A DNA stretch of 64,000 nt from Plasmopara viticola. Its lineage: Eukaryota > Oomycota > Peronosporomycetes > Peronosporales > Peronosporaceae. A model generated the notes under the pieces. The model was not told the DNA's origin, did not search any database, and was given only the letters and a program-made list of their open reading frames with translations. Shown here piece after piece: positions 43,907 to 55,874 of the stretch; position 1 is the first letter of the stretch; each line of letters opens with the position of its first letter. The translations under genes and the position numbers were made by a program. The stretch spans positions 24,648-88,647 of the forward strand of contig MBPM02000165.1 in assembly GCA_001695595.3 (NCBI GenBank). The letters run 5' to 3'.

Positions 43907-44210
43907 GATTTTCATCCTAACACATAACGTGCTGTCTTATTGCATTTTGCTAACAAGAACGACAAACTCGTGCGCAATTGTATTAGTCCCATGGCTATAG
44001 CACGTAATCGACGTAAACGTTGCAAAACCAAAGCGAGACTTCAGCCTCGTCGGTTGACTTTTAAAAGAGCCATTGTGAGGATACACGATTAAAGCTGCAA
44101 GGTCGTTTAAGACTATTGTAGGGTTGTTTTATGCTTCCAAAGTCCTTTTTAGTTGTACTGATAATCTAATTAAGGTAGTGACTTGAAAAAGGAGACGTGG
44201 TCTTTAAAAC

Positions 44211-44283
44211 GTCCCCGTGGCCCAATGGATAAGGCATCCGCCTACGAAGCGGGAGATTGCGGGTTCGAGTCCCGTCGGAGACT
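44211..44283 (+). tRNA. tRNA-Arg-ACG: tRNA-Arg(ACG), copy 119
   Basis: Flank P1; short-C; unit 376 bp. Confidence 0.88.
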
Positions 44284-44586
44284 GATTTTCATCCTAACAC
44301 ATAACGTGCTGTCTTATTGCATTTTGCTAACAAGAACGACAAACTCGTGCGCAATTGTATTAGTCCATGGCTATAGCACGTAATCGACGTAAACGTTGCA
44401 AAACCAAAGCGAGACTTCAGCCTCGTCGGTTGACTTTTAAAAGAGCCATTGTGAGGATACACGATTAAAGCTGCAAGGTCGTTTAAGACTATTGTAGGGT
44501 TGTTTTATGCTTCCAAAGTCCTCTTTAGTTGTACTGATAATCTGGTTAAGGTAGTGACTTGAAAAAGGAGACGTGGTCTTTAAAAC

Positions 44587-44659
44587 GTCCCCGTGGCCCA
44601 ATGGATAAGGCATCCGCCTACGAAGCGGGAGATTGCGGGTTCGAGTCCCGTCGGAGACT
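44587..44659 (+). tRNA. tRNA-Arg-ACG: tRNA-Arg(ACG), copy 120
   Basis: Flank P1; unit 376 bp. Confidence 0.88.
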
Positions 44660-44962
44660 GATTTTCATCCTAACACATAACGTGCTGTCTTATTGCATTT
44701 TGCTAACAAGAACGACAAACTCGTGCGCAATTGTATTAGTCCCATGGCTATAGCACGTAATCGACGTAAACGTTGCAAAACCAAAGCGAGACTTCAGCCT
44801 CGTCGGTTGACTTTTAAAAGAGCCATTGTGAGGATACACGATTAAAGCTGCAAGGTCGTTTAAGACTATTGTAGGGTTGTTTTATGCTTCCAAAGTCCTT
44901 TTTAGTTGTACTGATAATCTGGTTAAGGTAGTGACTTGAAAAAGAAAACGCGGTCTCTAAAT

Positions 44963-45035
44963 GTCCCCGTGGCCCAATGGATAAGGCATCCGCCTACGAA
45001 GCGGGAGATTGCGGGTTCGAGTCCCGTCGGAGACT
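44963..45035 (+). tRNA. tRNA-Arg-ACG: tRNA-Arg(ACG), copy 121
   Basis: Flank GAAAACGCGGTCTCTAAAT; short-C; unit 376 bp. Confidence 0.88.
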
Positions 45036-45338
45036 GATTTTCATCCTAACACATAACGTGCTGTCTTATTGCATTTTGCTAACAAGAACGACAAACTCGT
45101 GCGCAATTGTATTAGTCCATGGCTATAGCACGTAATCGACGTAAACGTTGCAAAACCAAAGCGAGACTTCAGCCTCGTCGGTTGACTTTTAAAAGAGCCA
45201 TTGTGAGGATACACGATTAAAGCTGCAAGGTCGTTTAAGACTATTGTAGGGTTGTTTTATGCTTCCAAAGTCCTTTTTAGTTGTACTGATAATCTGGTTA
45301 AGGTAGTGACTTGAAAAAGGAGACGTGGTCTTTAAAAC

Positions 45339-45411
45339 GTCCCCGTGGCCCAATGGATAAGGCATCCGCCTACGAAGCGGGAGATTGCGGGTTCGAGTCC
45401 CGTCGGAGACT
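45339..45411 (+). tRNA. tRNA-Arg-ACG: tRNA-Arg(ACG), copy 122
   Basis: Flank P1; next variable block has AATCGGGTTAAGG near 45667; unit 375 bp. Confidence 0.88.
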
Positions 45412-45713
45412 GATTTTCATCCTAACACATAACGTGCTGTCTTATTGCATTTTGCTAACAAGAACGACAAACTCGTGCGCAATTGTATTAGTCCCATGGC
45501 TATAGCACGTAATCGACGTAAACGTTGCAAAACCAAAGCGAGACTTCAGCCTCGTCGGTTGACTTTTAAAAGAGCCATTGTGAGGATACACGATTAAAGC
45601 TGCAAGGTCGTTTAAGACTATTGTAGGGTTGTTTTATGCTTCCAAAGTCCTCTTTTTGTACTGATAATCGGGTTAAGGTAGTGACTTGAAAAAGGAGACG
45701 TGGTCTTTAAAAC

Positions 45714-45786
45714 GTCCCCGTGGCCCAATGGATAAGGCATCCGCCTACGAAGCGGGAGATTGCGGGTTCGAGTCCCGTCGGAGACT
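45714..45786 (+). tRNA. tRNA-Arg-ACG: tRNA-Arg(ACG), copy 123
   Basis: Flank P1; short-C; unit 376 bp. Confidence 0.88.
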
Positions 45787-46089
45787 GATTTTCATCCTAA
45801 CACATAACGTGCTGTCTTATTGCATTTTGCTAACAAGAACGACAAACTCGTGCGCAATTGTATTAGTCCATGGCTATAGCACGTAATCGACGTAAACGTT
45901 GCAAAACCAAAGCGAGACTTCAGCCTCGTCGGTTGACTTTTAAAAGAGCCATTGTGAGGATACACGATTAAAGCTGCAAGGTCGTTTAAGACTATTGTAG
46001 GGTTGTTTTATGCTTCCAAAGTCCTTTTTAGTTGTACTGATAATCTGGTTAAGGTAGTGACTTGAAAAAGGAAACGCGGTCTCTAAAAC

Positions 46090-46162
46090 GTCCCCGTGGC
46101 CCAATGGATAAGGCATCCGCCTACGAAGCGGGAGATTGCGGGTTCGAGTCCCGTCGGAGACT
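46090..46162 (+). tRNA. tRNA-Arg-ACG: tRNA-Arg(ACG), copy 124
   Basis: Flank GGAAACGCGGTCTCTAAAAC; spacer C to A at 46307 is silent in the micro-ORF frame; unit 377 bp. Confidence 0.88.
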
Positions 46163-46466
46163 GATTTTCATCCTAACACATAACGTGCTGTCTTATTGCA
46201 TTTTGCTAACAAGAACGACAAACTCGTGCGCAATTGTATTAGTCCCATGGCTATAGCACGTAATCGACGTAAACGTTGCAAAACCAAAGCGAGACTTCAG
46301 CCTCGTAGGTTGACTTTTAAAAGAGCCATTGTGAGGATACACGATTAAAGCTGCAAGGTCGTTTAAGACTATTGTAGGGTTGTTTTATGCTTCCAAAGTC
46401 CTCTTTAGTTGTACTGATAATCTAATTAAGGTAGTGACTTGAAAAAGGAGACGTGGTCTTTAAAAC

Positions 46467-46539
46467 GTCCCCGTGGCCCAATGGATAAGGCATCCGCCTA
46501 CGAAGCGGGAGATTGCGGGTTCGAGTCCCGTCGGAGACT
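46467..46539 (+). tRNA. tRNA-Arg-ACG: tRNA-Arg(ACG), copy 125
   Basis: Flank P1; short-C; unit 375 bp. Confidence 0.88.
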
Positions 46540-46841
46540 GATTTTCATCCTAACACATAACGTGCTGTCTTATTGCATTTTGCTAACAAGAACGACAAAC
46601 TCGTGCGCAATTGTATTAGTCCATGGCTATAGCACGTAATCGACGTAAACGTTGCAAAACCAAAGCGAGACTTCAGCCTCGTCGGTTGACTTTTAAAAGA
46701 GCCATTGTGAGGATACACGATTAAAGCTGCAAGGTCGTTTAAGACTATTGTAGGGTTGTTTTATGCTTCCAAAGTCCTTTTAGTTGTACTGATAATCTAA
46801 TTAAGGTAGTGACTTGAAAAAGGAGACGTGGTCTTTAAAAC

Positions 46842-46914
46842 GTCCCCGTGGCCCAATGGATAAGGCATCCGCCTACGAAGCGGGAGATTGCGGGTTCGAG
46901 TCCCGTCGGAGACT
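46842..46914 (+). tRNA. tRNA-Arg-ACG: tRNA-Arg(ACG), copy 126
   Basis: Flank P1; followed by T-tract form CCTCTCTAGCTG; unit 377 bp. Confidence 0.88.
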
Positions 46915-47218
46915 GATTTTCATCCTAACACATAACGTGCTGTCTTATTGCATTTTGCTAACAAGAACGACAAACTCGTGCGCAATTGTATTAGTCCCAT
47001 GGCTATAGCACGTAATCGACGTAAACGTTGCAAAACCAAAGCGAGACTTCAGCCTCGTCGGTTGACTTTTAAAAGAGCCATTGTGAGGATACACGATTAA
47101 AGCTGCAAGGTCGTTTAAGACTATTGTAGGGTTGTTTTATGCTTCCAAAGTCCTCTCTAGCTGTACTGATAATCTAATTAAGGTAGTGACTTGAAAAAGG
47201 AGACGTGGTCTTTAAAAC

Positions 47219-47291
47219 GTCCCCGTGGCCCAATGGATAAGGCATCCGCCTACGAAGCGGGAGATTGCGGGTTCGAGTCCCGTCGGAGACT
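47219..47291 (+). tRNA. tRNA-Arg-ACG: tRNA-Arg(ACG), copy 127
   Basis: Flank P1; unit 377 bp. Confidence 0.88.
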
Positions 47292-47595
47292 GATTTTCAT
47301 CCTAACACATAACGTGCTGTCTTATTGCATTTTGCTAACAAGAACGACAAACTCGTGCGCAATTGTATTAGTCCCATGGCTATAGCACGTAATCGACGTA
47401 AACGTTGCAAAACCAAAGCGAGACTTCAGCCTCGTCGGTTGACTTTTAAAAGAGCCATTGTGAGGATACACGATTAAAGCTGCAAGGTCGTTTAAGACTA
47501 TTGTAGGGTTGTTTTATGCTTCCAAAGTCCTTTTTAGTTGTACTGATAATCTAATTAAGGTAGTGACTTGAAAAAGGAGACGTGGTCTTTAAAAC

Positions 47596-47668
47596 GTCCC
47601 CGTGGCCCAATGGATAAGGCATCCGCCTACGAAGCGGGAGATTGCGGGTTCGAGTCCCGTCGGAGACT
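47596..47668 (+). tRNA. tRNA-Arg-ACG: tRNA-Arg(ACG), copy 128
   Basis: Flank P1; short-C; followed by CCTCTCTAGTTG; unit 375 bp. Confidence 0.88.
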
Positions 47669-47970
47669 GATTTTCATCCTAACACATAACGTGCTGTCTT
47701 ATTGCATTTTGCTAACAAGAACGACAAACTCGTGCGCAATTGTATTAGTCCATGGCTATAGCACGTAATCGACGTAAACGTTGCAAAACCAAAGCGAGAC
47801 TTCAGCCTCGTCGGTTGACTTTTAAAAGAGCCATTGTGAGGATACACGATTAAAGCTGCAAGGTCGTTTAAGACTATTGTAGGGTTGTTTTATGCTTCCA
47901 AAGTCCTCTCTAGTTGTACTGATAATCTAATTAAGGTAGTGACTTGAAAAAGGAGACGTGGTCTCTAAAT

Positions 47971-48043
47971 GTCCCCGTGGCCCAATGGATAAGGCATCCG
48001 CCTACGAAGCGGGAGATTGCGGGTTCGAGTCCCGTCGGAGACT
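47971..48043 (+). tRNA. tRNA-Arg-ACG: tRNA-Arg(ACG), copy 129
   Basis: Flank GGAGACGTGGTCTCTAAAT; unit 377 bp. Confidence 0.88.
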
Positions 48044-48347
48044 GATTTTCATCCTAACACATAACGTGCTGTCTTATTGCATTTTGCTAACAAGAACGAC
48101 AAACTCGTGCGCAATTGTATTAGTCCCATGGCTATAGCACGTAATCGACGTAAACGTTGCAAAACCAAAGCGAGACTTCAGCCTCGTCGGTTGACTTTTA
48201 AAAGAGCCATTGTGAGGATACACGATTAAAGCTGCAAGGTCGTTTAAGACTATTGTAGGGTTGTTTTATGCTTCCAAAGTCCTTTTTAGTTGTACTGATA
48301 ATCTAATTAAGGTAGTGACTTGAAAAAGGAGACGTGGTCTTTAAAAC

Positions 48348-48420
48348 GTCCCCGTGGCCCAATGGATAAGGCATCCGCCTACGAAGCGGGAGATTGCGGG
48401 TTCGAGTCCCGTCGGAGACT
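48348..48420 (+). tRNA. tRNA-Arg-ACG: tRNA-Arg(ACG), copy 130
   Basis: Flank P1; unit 376 bp. Confidence 0.88.
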
Positions 48421-48723
48421 GATTTTCATCCTAACACATAACGTGCTGTCTTATTGCATTTTGCTAACAAGAACGACAAACTCGTGCGCAATTGTATTAG
48501 TCCCATGGCTATAGCACGTAATCGACGTAAACGTTGCAAAACCAAAGCGAGACTTCAGCCTCGTCGGTTGACTTTTAAAAGAGCCATTGTGAGGATACAC
48601 GATTAAAGCTGCAAGGTCGTTTAAGACTATTGTAGGGTTGTTTTATGCTTCCAAAGTCCTTTTTCTTGTACTGATAATCTAATTAAGGTAGTGACTTGAA
48701 AAAGGAGACGTGGTCTTTAAAAC

Positions 48724-48796
48724 GTCCCCGTGGCCCAATGGATAAGGCATCCGCCTACGAAGCGGGAGATTGCGGGTTCGAGTCCCGTCGGAGACT
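48724..48796 (+). tRNA. tRNA-Arg-ACG: tRNA-Arg(ACG), copy 131
   Basis: Flank P1; unit 377 bp. Confidence 0.88.
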
Positions 48797-49100
48797 GATT
48801 TTCATCCTAACACATAACGTGCTGTCTTATTGCATTTTGCTAACAAGAACGACAAACTCGTGCGCAATTGTATTAGTCCCATGGCTATAGCACGTAATCG
48901 ACGTAAACGTTGCAAAACCAAAGCGAGACTTCAGCCTCGTCGGTTGACTTTTAAAAGAGCCATTGTGAGGATACACGATTAAAGCTGCAAGGTCGTTTAA
49001 GACTATTGTAGGGTTGTTTTATGCTTCCAAAGTCCTTTTTAGTTGTACTGATAATCTAATTAAGGTAGTGACTTGAAAAAGGAGACGTGGTCTTTAAAAC

Positions 49101-49173
49101 GTCCCCGTGGCCCAATGGATAAGGCATCCGCCTACGAAGCGGGAGATTGCGGGTTCGAGTCCCGTCGGAGACT
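49101..49173 (+). tRNA. tRNA-Arg-ACG: tRNA-Arg(ACG), copy 132
   Basis: Flank P1; unit 376 bp. Confidence 0.88.
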
Positions 49174-49476
49174 GATTTTCATCCTAACACATAACGTGCT
49201 GTCTTATTGCATTTTGCTAACAAGAACGACAAACTCGTGCGCAATTGTATTAGTCCCATGGCTATAGCACGTAATCGACGTAAACGTTGCAAAACCAAAG
49301 CGAGACTTCAGCCTCGTCGGTTGACTTTTAAAAGAGCCATTGTGAGGATACACGATTAAAGCTGCAAGGTCGTTTAAGACTATTGTAGGGTTGTTTTATG
49401 CTTCCAAAGTCCTTTTAGTTGTACTGATAATCTAATTAAGGTAGTGACTTGAAAAAGGAGACGTGGTCTTTAAAAC

Positions 49477-49549
49477 GTCCCCGTGGCCCAATGGATAAGG
49501 CATCCGCCTACGAAGCGGGAGATTGCGGGTTCGAGTCCCGTCGGAGACT
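49477..49549 (+). tRNA. tRNA-Arg-ACG: tRNA-Arg(ACG), copy 133
   Basis: Flank P1; short-C; followed by the AAAGTTTTTTTAG tract; unit 375 bp. Confidence 0.88.
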
Positions 49550-49851
49550 GATTTTCATCCTAACACATAACGTGCTGTCTTATTGCATTTTGCTAACAAG
49601 AACGACAAACTCGTGCGCAATTGTATTAGTCCATGGCTATAGCACGTAATCGACGTAAACGTTGCAAAACCAAAGCGAGACTTCAGCCTCGTCGGTTGAC
49701 TTTTAAAAGAGCCATTGTGAGGATACACGATTAAAGCTGCAAGGTCGTTTAAGACTATTGTAGGGTTGTTTTATGCTTCCAAAGTTTTTTTAGTTGTACT
49801 GATAATCTAATTAAGGTAGTGACTTGAAAAAGGAGACGTGGTCTTTAAAAC

Positions 49852-49924
49852 GTCCCCGTGGCCCAATGGATAAGGCATCCGCCTACGAAGCGGGAGATTG
49901 CGGGTTCGAGTCCCGTCGGAGACT
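49852..49924 (+). tRNA. tRNA-Arg-ACG: tRNA-Arg(ACG), copy 134
   Basis: Flank P1; unit 377 bp. Confidence 0.88.
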
Positions 49925-50228
49925 GATTTTCATCCTAACACATAACGTGCTGTCTTATTGCATTTTGCTAACAAGAACGACAAACTCGTGCGCAATTGTA
50001 TTAGTCCCATGGCTATAGCACGTAATCGACGTAAACGTTGCAAAACCAAAGCGAGACTTCAGCCTCGTCGGTTGACTTTTAAAAGAGCCATTGTGAGGAT
50101 ACACGATTAAAGCTGCAAGGTCGTTTAAGACTATTGTAGGGTTGTTTTATGCTTCCAAAGTCCTTTTTAGTTGTACTGATAATCTAATTAAGGTAGTGAC
50201 TTGAAAAAGGAGACGTGGTCTTTAAAAC

Positions 50229-50301
50229 GTCCCCGTGGCCCAATGGATAAGGCATCCGCCTACGAAGCGGGAGATTGCGGGTTCGAGTCCCGTCGGAGAC
50301 T
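50229..50301 (+). tRNA. tRNA-Arg-ACG: tRNA-Arg(ACG), copy 135
   Basis: Flank P1; followed by the AAAGTTTTTTTAG tract; unit 375 bp. Confidence 0.88.
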
Positions 50302-50603
50302 GATTTTCATCCTAACACATAACGTGCTGTCTTATTGCATTTTGCTAACAAGAACGACAAACTCGTGCGCAATTGTATTAGTCCCATGGCTATAGCACGT
50401 AATCGACGTAAACGTTGCAAAACCAAAGCGAGACTTCAGCCTCGTCGGTTGACTTTTAAAAGAGCCATTGTGAGGATACACGATTAAAGCTGCAAGGTCG
50501 TTTAAGACTATTGTAGGGTTGTTTTATGCTTCCAAAGTTTTTTTAGTTGTACTGATAATCTAATTAAGGTAGTGACTTGAAAAAGGAGACGTGGTCTTTA
50601 AAC

Positions 50604-50676
50604 GTCCCCGTGGCCCAATGGATAAGGCATCCGCCTACGAAGCGGGAGATTGCGGGTTCGAGTCCCGTCGGAGACT
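50604..50676 (+). tRNA. tRNA-Arg-ACG: tRNA-Arg(ACG), copy 136
   Basis: Flank P2; unit 377 bp. Confidence 0.88.
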
Positions 50677-50980
50677 GATTTTCATCCTAACACATAACGT
50701 GCTGTCTTATTGCATTTTGCTAACAAGAACGACAAACTCGTGCGCAATTGTATTAGTCCCATGGCTATAGCACGTAATCGACGTAAACGTTGCAAAACCA
50801 AAGCGAGACTTCAGCCTCGTCGGTTGACTTTTAAAAGAGCCATTGTGAGGATACACGATTAAAGCTGCAAGGTCGTTTAAGACTATTGTAGGGTTGTTTT
50901 ATGCTTCCAAAGTCCTTTTTAGTTGTACTGATAATCTAATTAAGGTAGTGACTTGAAAAAGGAGACGTGGTCTTTAAAAC

Positions 50981-51053
50981 GTCCCCGTGGCCCAATGGAT
51001 AAGGCATCCGCCTACGAAGCGGGAGATTGCGGGTTCGAGTCCCGTCGGAGACT
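50981..51053 (+). tRNA. tRNA-Arg-ACG: tRNA-Arg(ACG), copy 137
   Basis: Flank P1; short-C; unit 376 bp. Confidence 0.88.
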
Positions 51054-51356
51054 GATTTTCATCCTAACACATAACGTGCTGTCTTATTGCATTTTGCTAA
51101 CAAGAACGACAAACTCGTGCGCAATTGTATTAGTCCATGGCTATAGCACGTAATCGACGTAAACGTTGCAAAACCAAAGCGAGACTTCAGCCTCGTCGGT
51201 TGACTTTTAAAAGAGCCATTGTGAGGATACACGATTAAAGCTGCAAGGTCGTTTAAGACTATTGTAGGGTTGTTTTATGCTTCCAAAGTCCTTTTTAGTT
51301 GTACTGATAATCTAATTAAGGTAGTGACTTGAAAAAGGAGACGTGGTCTTTAAAAC

Positions 51357-51429
51357 GTCCCCGTGGCCCAATGGATAAGGCATCCGCCTACGAAGCGGGA
51401 GATTGCGGGTTCGAGTCCCGTCGGAGACT
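51357..51429 (+). tRNA. tRNA-Arg-ACG: tRNA-Arg(ACG), copy 138
   Basis: Flank P1; unit 377 bp. Confidence 0.88.
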
Positions 51430-51733
51430 GATTTTCATCCTAACACATAACGTGCTGTCTTATTGCATTTTGCTAACAAGAACGACAAACTCGTGCGCAA
51501 TTGTATTAGTCCCATGGCTATAGCACGTAATCGACGTAAACGTTGCAAAACCAAAGCGAGACTTCAGCCTCGTCGGTTGACTTTTAAAAGAGCCATTGTG
51601 AGGATACACGATTAAAGCTGCAAGGTCGTTTAAGACTATTGTAGGGTTGTTTTATGCTTCCAAAGTCCTTTTTAGTTGTACTGATAATCTAATTAAGGTA
51701 GTGACTTGAAAAAGGAGACGTGGTCTTTAAAAC

Positions 51734-51806
51734 GTCCCCGTGGCCCAATGGATAAGGCATCCGCCTACGAAGCGGGAGATTGCGGGTTCGAGTCCCGTCG
51801 GAGACT
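51734..51806 (+). tRNA. tRNA-Arg-ACG: tRNA-Arg(ACG), copy 139
   Basis: Flank P1; short-C; unit 376 bp. Confidence 0.88.
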
Positions 51807-52109
51807 GATTTTCATCCTAACACATAACGTGCTGTCTTATTGCATTTTGCTAACAAGAACGACAAACTCGTGCGCAATTGTATTAGTCCATGGCTATAGC
51901 ACGTAATCGACGTAAACGTTGCAAAACCAAAGCGAGACTTCAGCCTCGTCGGTTGACTTTTAAAAGAGCCATTGTGAGGATACACGATTAAAGCTGCAAG
52001 GTCGTTTAAGACTATTGTAGGGTTGTTTTATGCTTCCAAAGTCCTTTTTAGTTGTACTGATAATCTAATTAAGGTAGTGACTTGAAAAAGGAGACGTGGT
52101 CTTTAAAAC

Positions 52110-52182
52110 GTCCCCGTGGCCCAATGGATAAGGCATCCGCCTACGAAGCGGGAGATTGCGGGTTCGAGTCCCGTCGGAGACT
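52110..52182 (+). tRNA. tRNA-Arg-ACG: tRNA-Arg(ACG), copy 140
   Basis: Flank P1; first member of the two-unit repeat; unit 376 bp. Confidence 0.88.
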
Positions 52183-52485
52183 GATTTTCATCCTAACACA
52201 TAACGTGCTGTCTTATTGCATTTTGCTAACAAGAACGACAAACTCGTGCGCAATTGTATTAGTCCCATGGCTATAGCACGTAATCGACGTAAACGTTGCA
52301 AAACCAAAGCGAGACTTCAGCCTCGTCGGTTGACTTTTAAAAGAGCCATTGTGAGGATACACGATTAAAGCTGCAAGGTCGTTTAAGACTATTGTAGGGT
52401 TGTTTTATGCTTCCAAAGTCCTCTTTAGTTGTACTGATAATCTAATTAAGGTAGTGACTTGAAAAAGGAGACGTGGTCTTTAAAC

Positions 52486-52558
52486 GTCCCCGTGGCCCAA
52501 TGGATAAGGCATCCGCCTACGAAGCGGGAGATTGCGGGTTCGAGTCCCGTCGGAGACT
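52486..52558 (+). tRNA. tRNA-Arg-ACG: tRNA-Arg(ACG), copy 141
   Basis: Flank P2 after CCTCTTTAGTTG; unit 377 bp. Confidence 0.88.
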
Positions 52559-52862
52559 GATTTTCATCCTAACACATAACGTGCTGTCTTATTGCATTTT
52601 GCTAACAAGAACGACAAACTCGTGCGCAATTGTATTAGTCCCATGGCTATAGCACGTAATCGACGTAAACGTTGCAAAACCAAAGCGAGACTTCAGCCTC
52701 GTCGGTTGACTTTTAAAAGAGCCATTGTGAGGATACACGATTAAAGCTGCAAGGTCGTTTAAGACTATTGTAGGGTTGTTTTATGCTTCCAAAGTCCTTT
52801 TTAGTTGTACTGATAATCTAATTAAGGTAGTGACTTGAAAAAGGAGACGTGGTCTTTAAAAC

Positions 52863-52935
52863 GTCCCCGTGGCCCAATGGATAAGGCATCCGCCTACGAA
52901 GCGGGAGATTGCGGGTTCGAGTCCCGTCGGAGACT
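52863..52935 (+). tRNA. tRNA-Arg-ACG: tRNA-Arg(ACG), copy 142
   Basis: Flank P1 after CCTTTTTAGTTG; unit 376 bp. Confidence 0.88.
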
Positions 52936-53238
52936 GATTTTCATCCTAACACATAACGTGCTGTCTTATTGCATTTTGCTAACAAGAACGACAAACTCGT
53001 GCGCAATTGTATTAGTCCCATGGCTATAGCACGTAATCGACGTAAACGTTGCAAAACCAAAGCGAGACTTCAGCCTCGTCGGTTGACTTTTAAAAGAGCC
53101 ATTGTGAGGATACACGATTAAAGCTGCAAGGTCGTTTAAGACTATTGTAGGGTTGTTTTATGCTTCCAAAGTCCTCTTTAGTTGTACTGATAATCTAATT
53201 AAGGTAGTGACTTGAAAAAGGAGACGTGGTCTTTAAAC

Positions 53239-53311
53239 GTCCCCGTGGCCCAATGGATAAGGCATCCGCCTACGAAGCGGGAGATTGCGGGTTCGAGTCC
53301 CGTCGGAGACT
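53239..53311 (+). tRNA. tRNA-Arg-ACG: tRNA-Arg(ACG), copy 143
   Basis: Flank P2 after CCTCTTTAGTTG; unit 377 bp. Confidence 0.88.
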
Positions 53312-53615
53312 GATTTTCATCCTAACACATAACGTGCTGTCTTATTGCATTTTGCTAACAAGAACGACAAACTCGTGCGCAATTGTATTAGTCCCATGGC
53401 TATAGCACGTAATCGACGTAAACGTTGCAAAACCAAAGCGAGACTTCAGCCTCGTCGGTTGACTTTTAAAAGAGCCATTGTGAGGATACACGATTAAAGC
53501 TGCAAGGTCGTTTAAGACTATTGTAGGGTTGTTTTATGCTTCCAAAGTCCTTTTTAGTTGTACTGATAATCTAATTAAGGTAGTGACTTGAAAAAGGAGA
53601 CGTGGTCTTTAAAAC

Positions 53616-53688
53616 GTCCCCGTGGCCCAATGGATAAGGCATCCGCCTACGAAGCGGGAGATTGCGGGTTCGAGTCCCGTCGGAGACT
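53616..53688 (+). tRNA. tRNA-Arg-ACG: tRNA-Arg(ACG), copy 144
   Basis: Flank P1 after CCTTTTTAGTTG; unit 376 bp. Confidence 0.88.
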
Positions 53689-53991
53689 GATTTTCATCCT
53701 AACACATAACGTGCTGTCTTATTGCATTTTGCTAACAAGAACGACAAACTCGTGCGCAATTGTATTAGTCCCATGGCTATAGCACGTAATCGACGTAAAC
53801 GTTGCAAAACCAAAGCGAGACTTCAGCCTCGTCGGTTGACTTTTAAAAGAGCCATTGTGAGGATACACGATTAAAGCTGCAAGGTCGTTTAAGACTATTG
53901 TAGGGTTGTTTTATGCTTCCAAAGTCCTCTTTAGTTGTACTGATAATCTAATTAAGGTAGTGACTTGAAAAAGGAGACGTGGTCTTTAAAT

Positions 53992-54064
53992 GTCCCCGTG
54001 GCCCAATGGATAAGGCATCCGCCTACGAAGCGGGAGATTGCGGGTTCGAGTCCCGTCGGAGACT
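53992..54064 (+). tRNA. tRNA-Arg-ACG: tRNA-Arg(ACG), copy 145
   Basis: Flank GGAGACGTGGTCTTTAAAT after CCTCTTTAGTTG; short-C; unit 376 bp. Confidence 0.88.
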
Positions 54065-54367
54065 GATTTTCATCCTAACACATAACGTGCTGTCTTATTG
54101 CATTTTGCTAACAAGAACGACAAACTCGTGCGCAATTGTATTAGTCCATGGCTATAGCACGTAATCGACGTAAACGTTGCAAAACCAAAGCGAGACTTCA
54201 GCCTCGTCGGTTGACTTTTAAAAGAGCCATTGTGAGGATACACGATTAAAGCTGCAAGGTCGTTTAAGACTATTGTAGGGTTGTTTTATGCTTCCAAAGT
54301 CCTTTTTAGTTGTACTGATAATCTAATTAAGGTAGTGACTTGAAAAAGGAGACGTGGTCTTTAAAAC

Positions 54368-54440
54368 GTCCCCGTGGCCCAATGGATAAGGCATCCGCCT
54401 ACGAAGCGGGAGATTGCGGGTTCGAGTCCCGTCGGAGACT
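54368..54440 (+). tRNA. tRNA-Arg-ACG: tRNA-Arg(ACG), copy 146
   Basis: Flank P1 after CCTTTTTAGTTG; unit 376 bp. Confidence 0.88.
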
Positions 54441-54743
54441 GATTTTCATCCTAACACATAACGTGCTGTCTTATTGCATTTTGCTAACAAGAACGACAAA
54501 CTCGTGCGCAATTGTATTAGTCCCATGGCTATAGCACGTAATCGACGTAAACGTTGCAAAACCAAAGCGAGACTTCAGCCTCGTCGGTTGACTTTTAAAA
54601 GAGCCATTGTGAGGATACACGATTAAAGCTGCAAGGTCGTTTAAGACTATTGTAGGGTTGTTTTATGCTTCCAAAGTCCTCTTTAGTTGTACTGATAATC
54701 TAATTAAGGTCGTGACTTGAAAAAGGAGACGTGGTCTTTAAAC

Positions 54744-54816
54744 GTCCCCGTGGCCCAATGGATAAGGCATCCGCCTACGAAGCGGGAGATTGCGGGTTCG
54801 AGTCCCGTCGGAGACT
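54744..54816 (+). tRNA. tRNA-Arg-ACG: tRNA-Arg(ACG), copy 147
   Basis: Flank P2 after CCTCTTTAGTTG; unit 377 bp. Confidence 0.88.
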
Positions 54817-55120
54817 GATTTTCATCCTAACACATAACGTGCTGTCTTATTGCATTTTGCTAACAAGAACGACAAACTCGTGCGCAATTGTATTAGTCCC
54901 ATGGCTATAGCACGTAATCGACGTAAACGTTGCAAAACCAAAGCGAGACTTCAGCCTCGTCGGTTGACTTTTAAAAGAGCCATTGTGAGGATACACGATT
55001 AAAGCTGCAAGGTCGTTTAAGACTATTGTAGGGTTGTTTTATGCTTCCAAAGTCCTTTTTAGTTGTACTGATAATCTAATTAAGGTAGTGACTTGAAAAA
55101 GGAGACGTGGTCTTTAAAAC

Positions 55121-55193
55121 GTCCCCGTGGCCCAATGGATAAGGCATCCGCCTACGAAGCGGGAGATTGCGGGTTCGAGTCCCGTCGGAGACT
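55121..55193 (+). tRNA. tRNA-Arg-ACG: tRNA-Arg(ACG), copy 148
   Basis: Flank P1 after CCTTTTTAGTTG; unit 378 bp. Confidence 0.88.
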
Positions 55194-55498
55194 GATTTTC
55201 ATCCTAACACATAACGTGCTGTCTTATTGCATTTTGCTAACAAGAACGACAAACTCGTGCGCAATTGTATTAGTCCCATGGCTATAGCACGTAATCGACG
55301 TAAACGTTGCAAAACCAAAGCGAGACTTCAGCCTCGTCGGTTGACTTTTAAAAGAGCCATTGTGAGGATACACGATTAAAGCTGCAAGGTCGTTTAAGAC
55401 TATTGTAGGGTTGTTTTATGCTTCCAAAGTCCTCTTTTAGTTGTACTGATAATCTAATTAAGGTAGTGACTTGAAAAAGGAGACGTGGTCTTTAAAAC

Positions 55499-55571
55499 GT
55501 CCCCGTGGCCCAATGGATAAGGCATCCGCCTACGAAGCGGGAGATTGCGGGTTCGAGTCCCGTCGGAGACT
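55499..55571 (+). tRNA. tRNA-Arg-ACG: tRNA-Arg(ACG), copy 149
   Basis: Flank P1; short-C; unit 376 bp. Confidence 0.88.
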
Positions 55572-55874
55572 GATTTTCATCCTAACACATAACGTGCTGT
55601 CTTATTGCATTTTGCTAACAAGAACGACAAACTCGTGCGCAATTGTATTAGTCCATGGCTATAGCACGTAATCGACGTAAACGTTGCAAAACCAAAGCGA
55701 GACTTCAGCCTCGTCGGTTGACTTTTAAAAGAGCCATTGTGAGGATACACGATTAAAGCTGCAAGGTCGTTTAAGACTATTGTAGGGTTGTTTTATGCTT
55801 CCAAAGTCCTTTTTAGTTGTACTGATAATCTAATTAAGGTAGTGACTTGAAAAAGGAGACGTGGTCTTTAAAAC

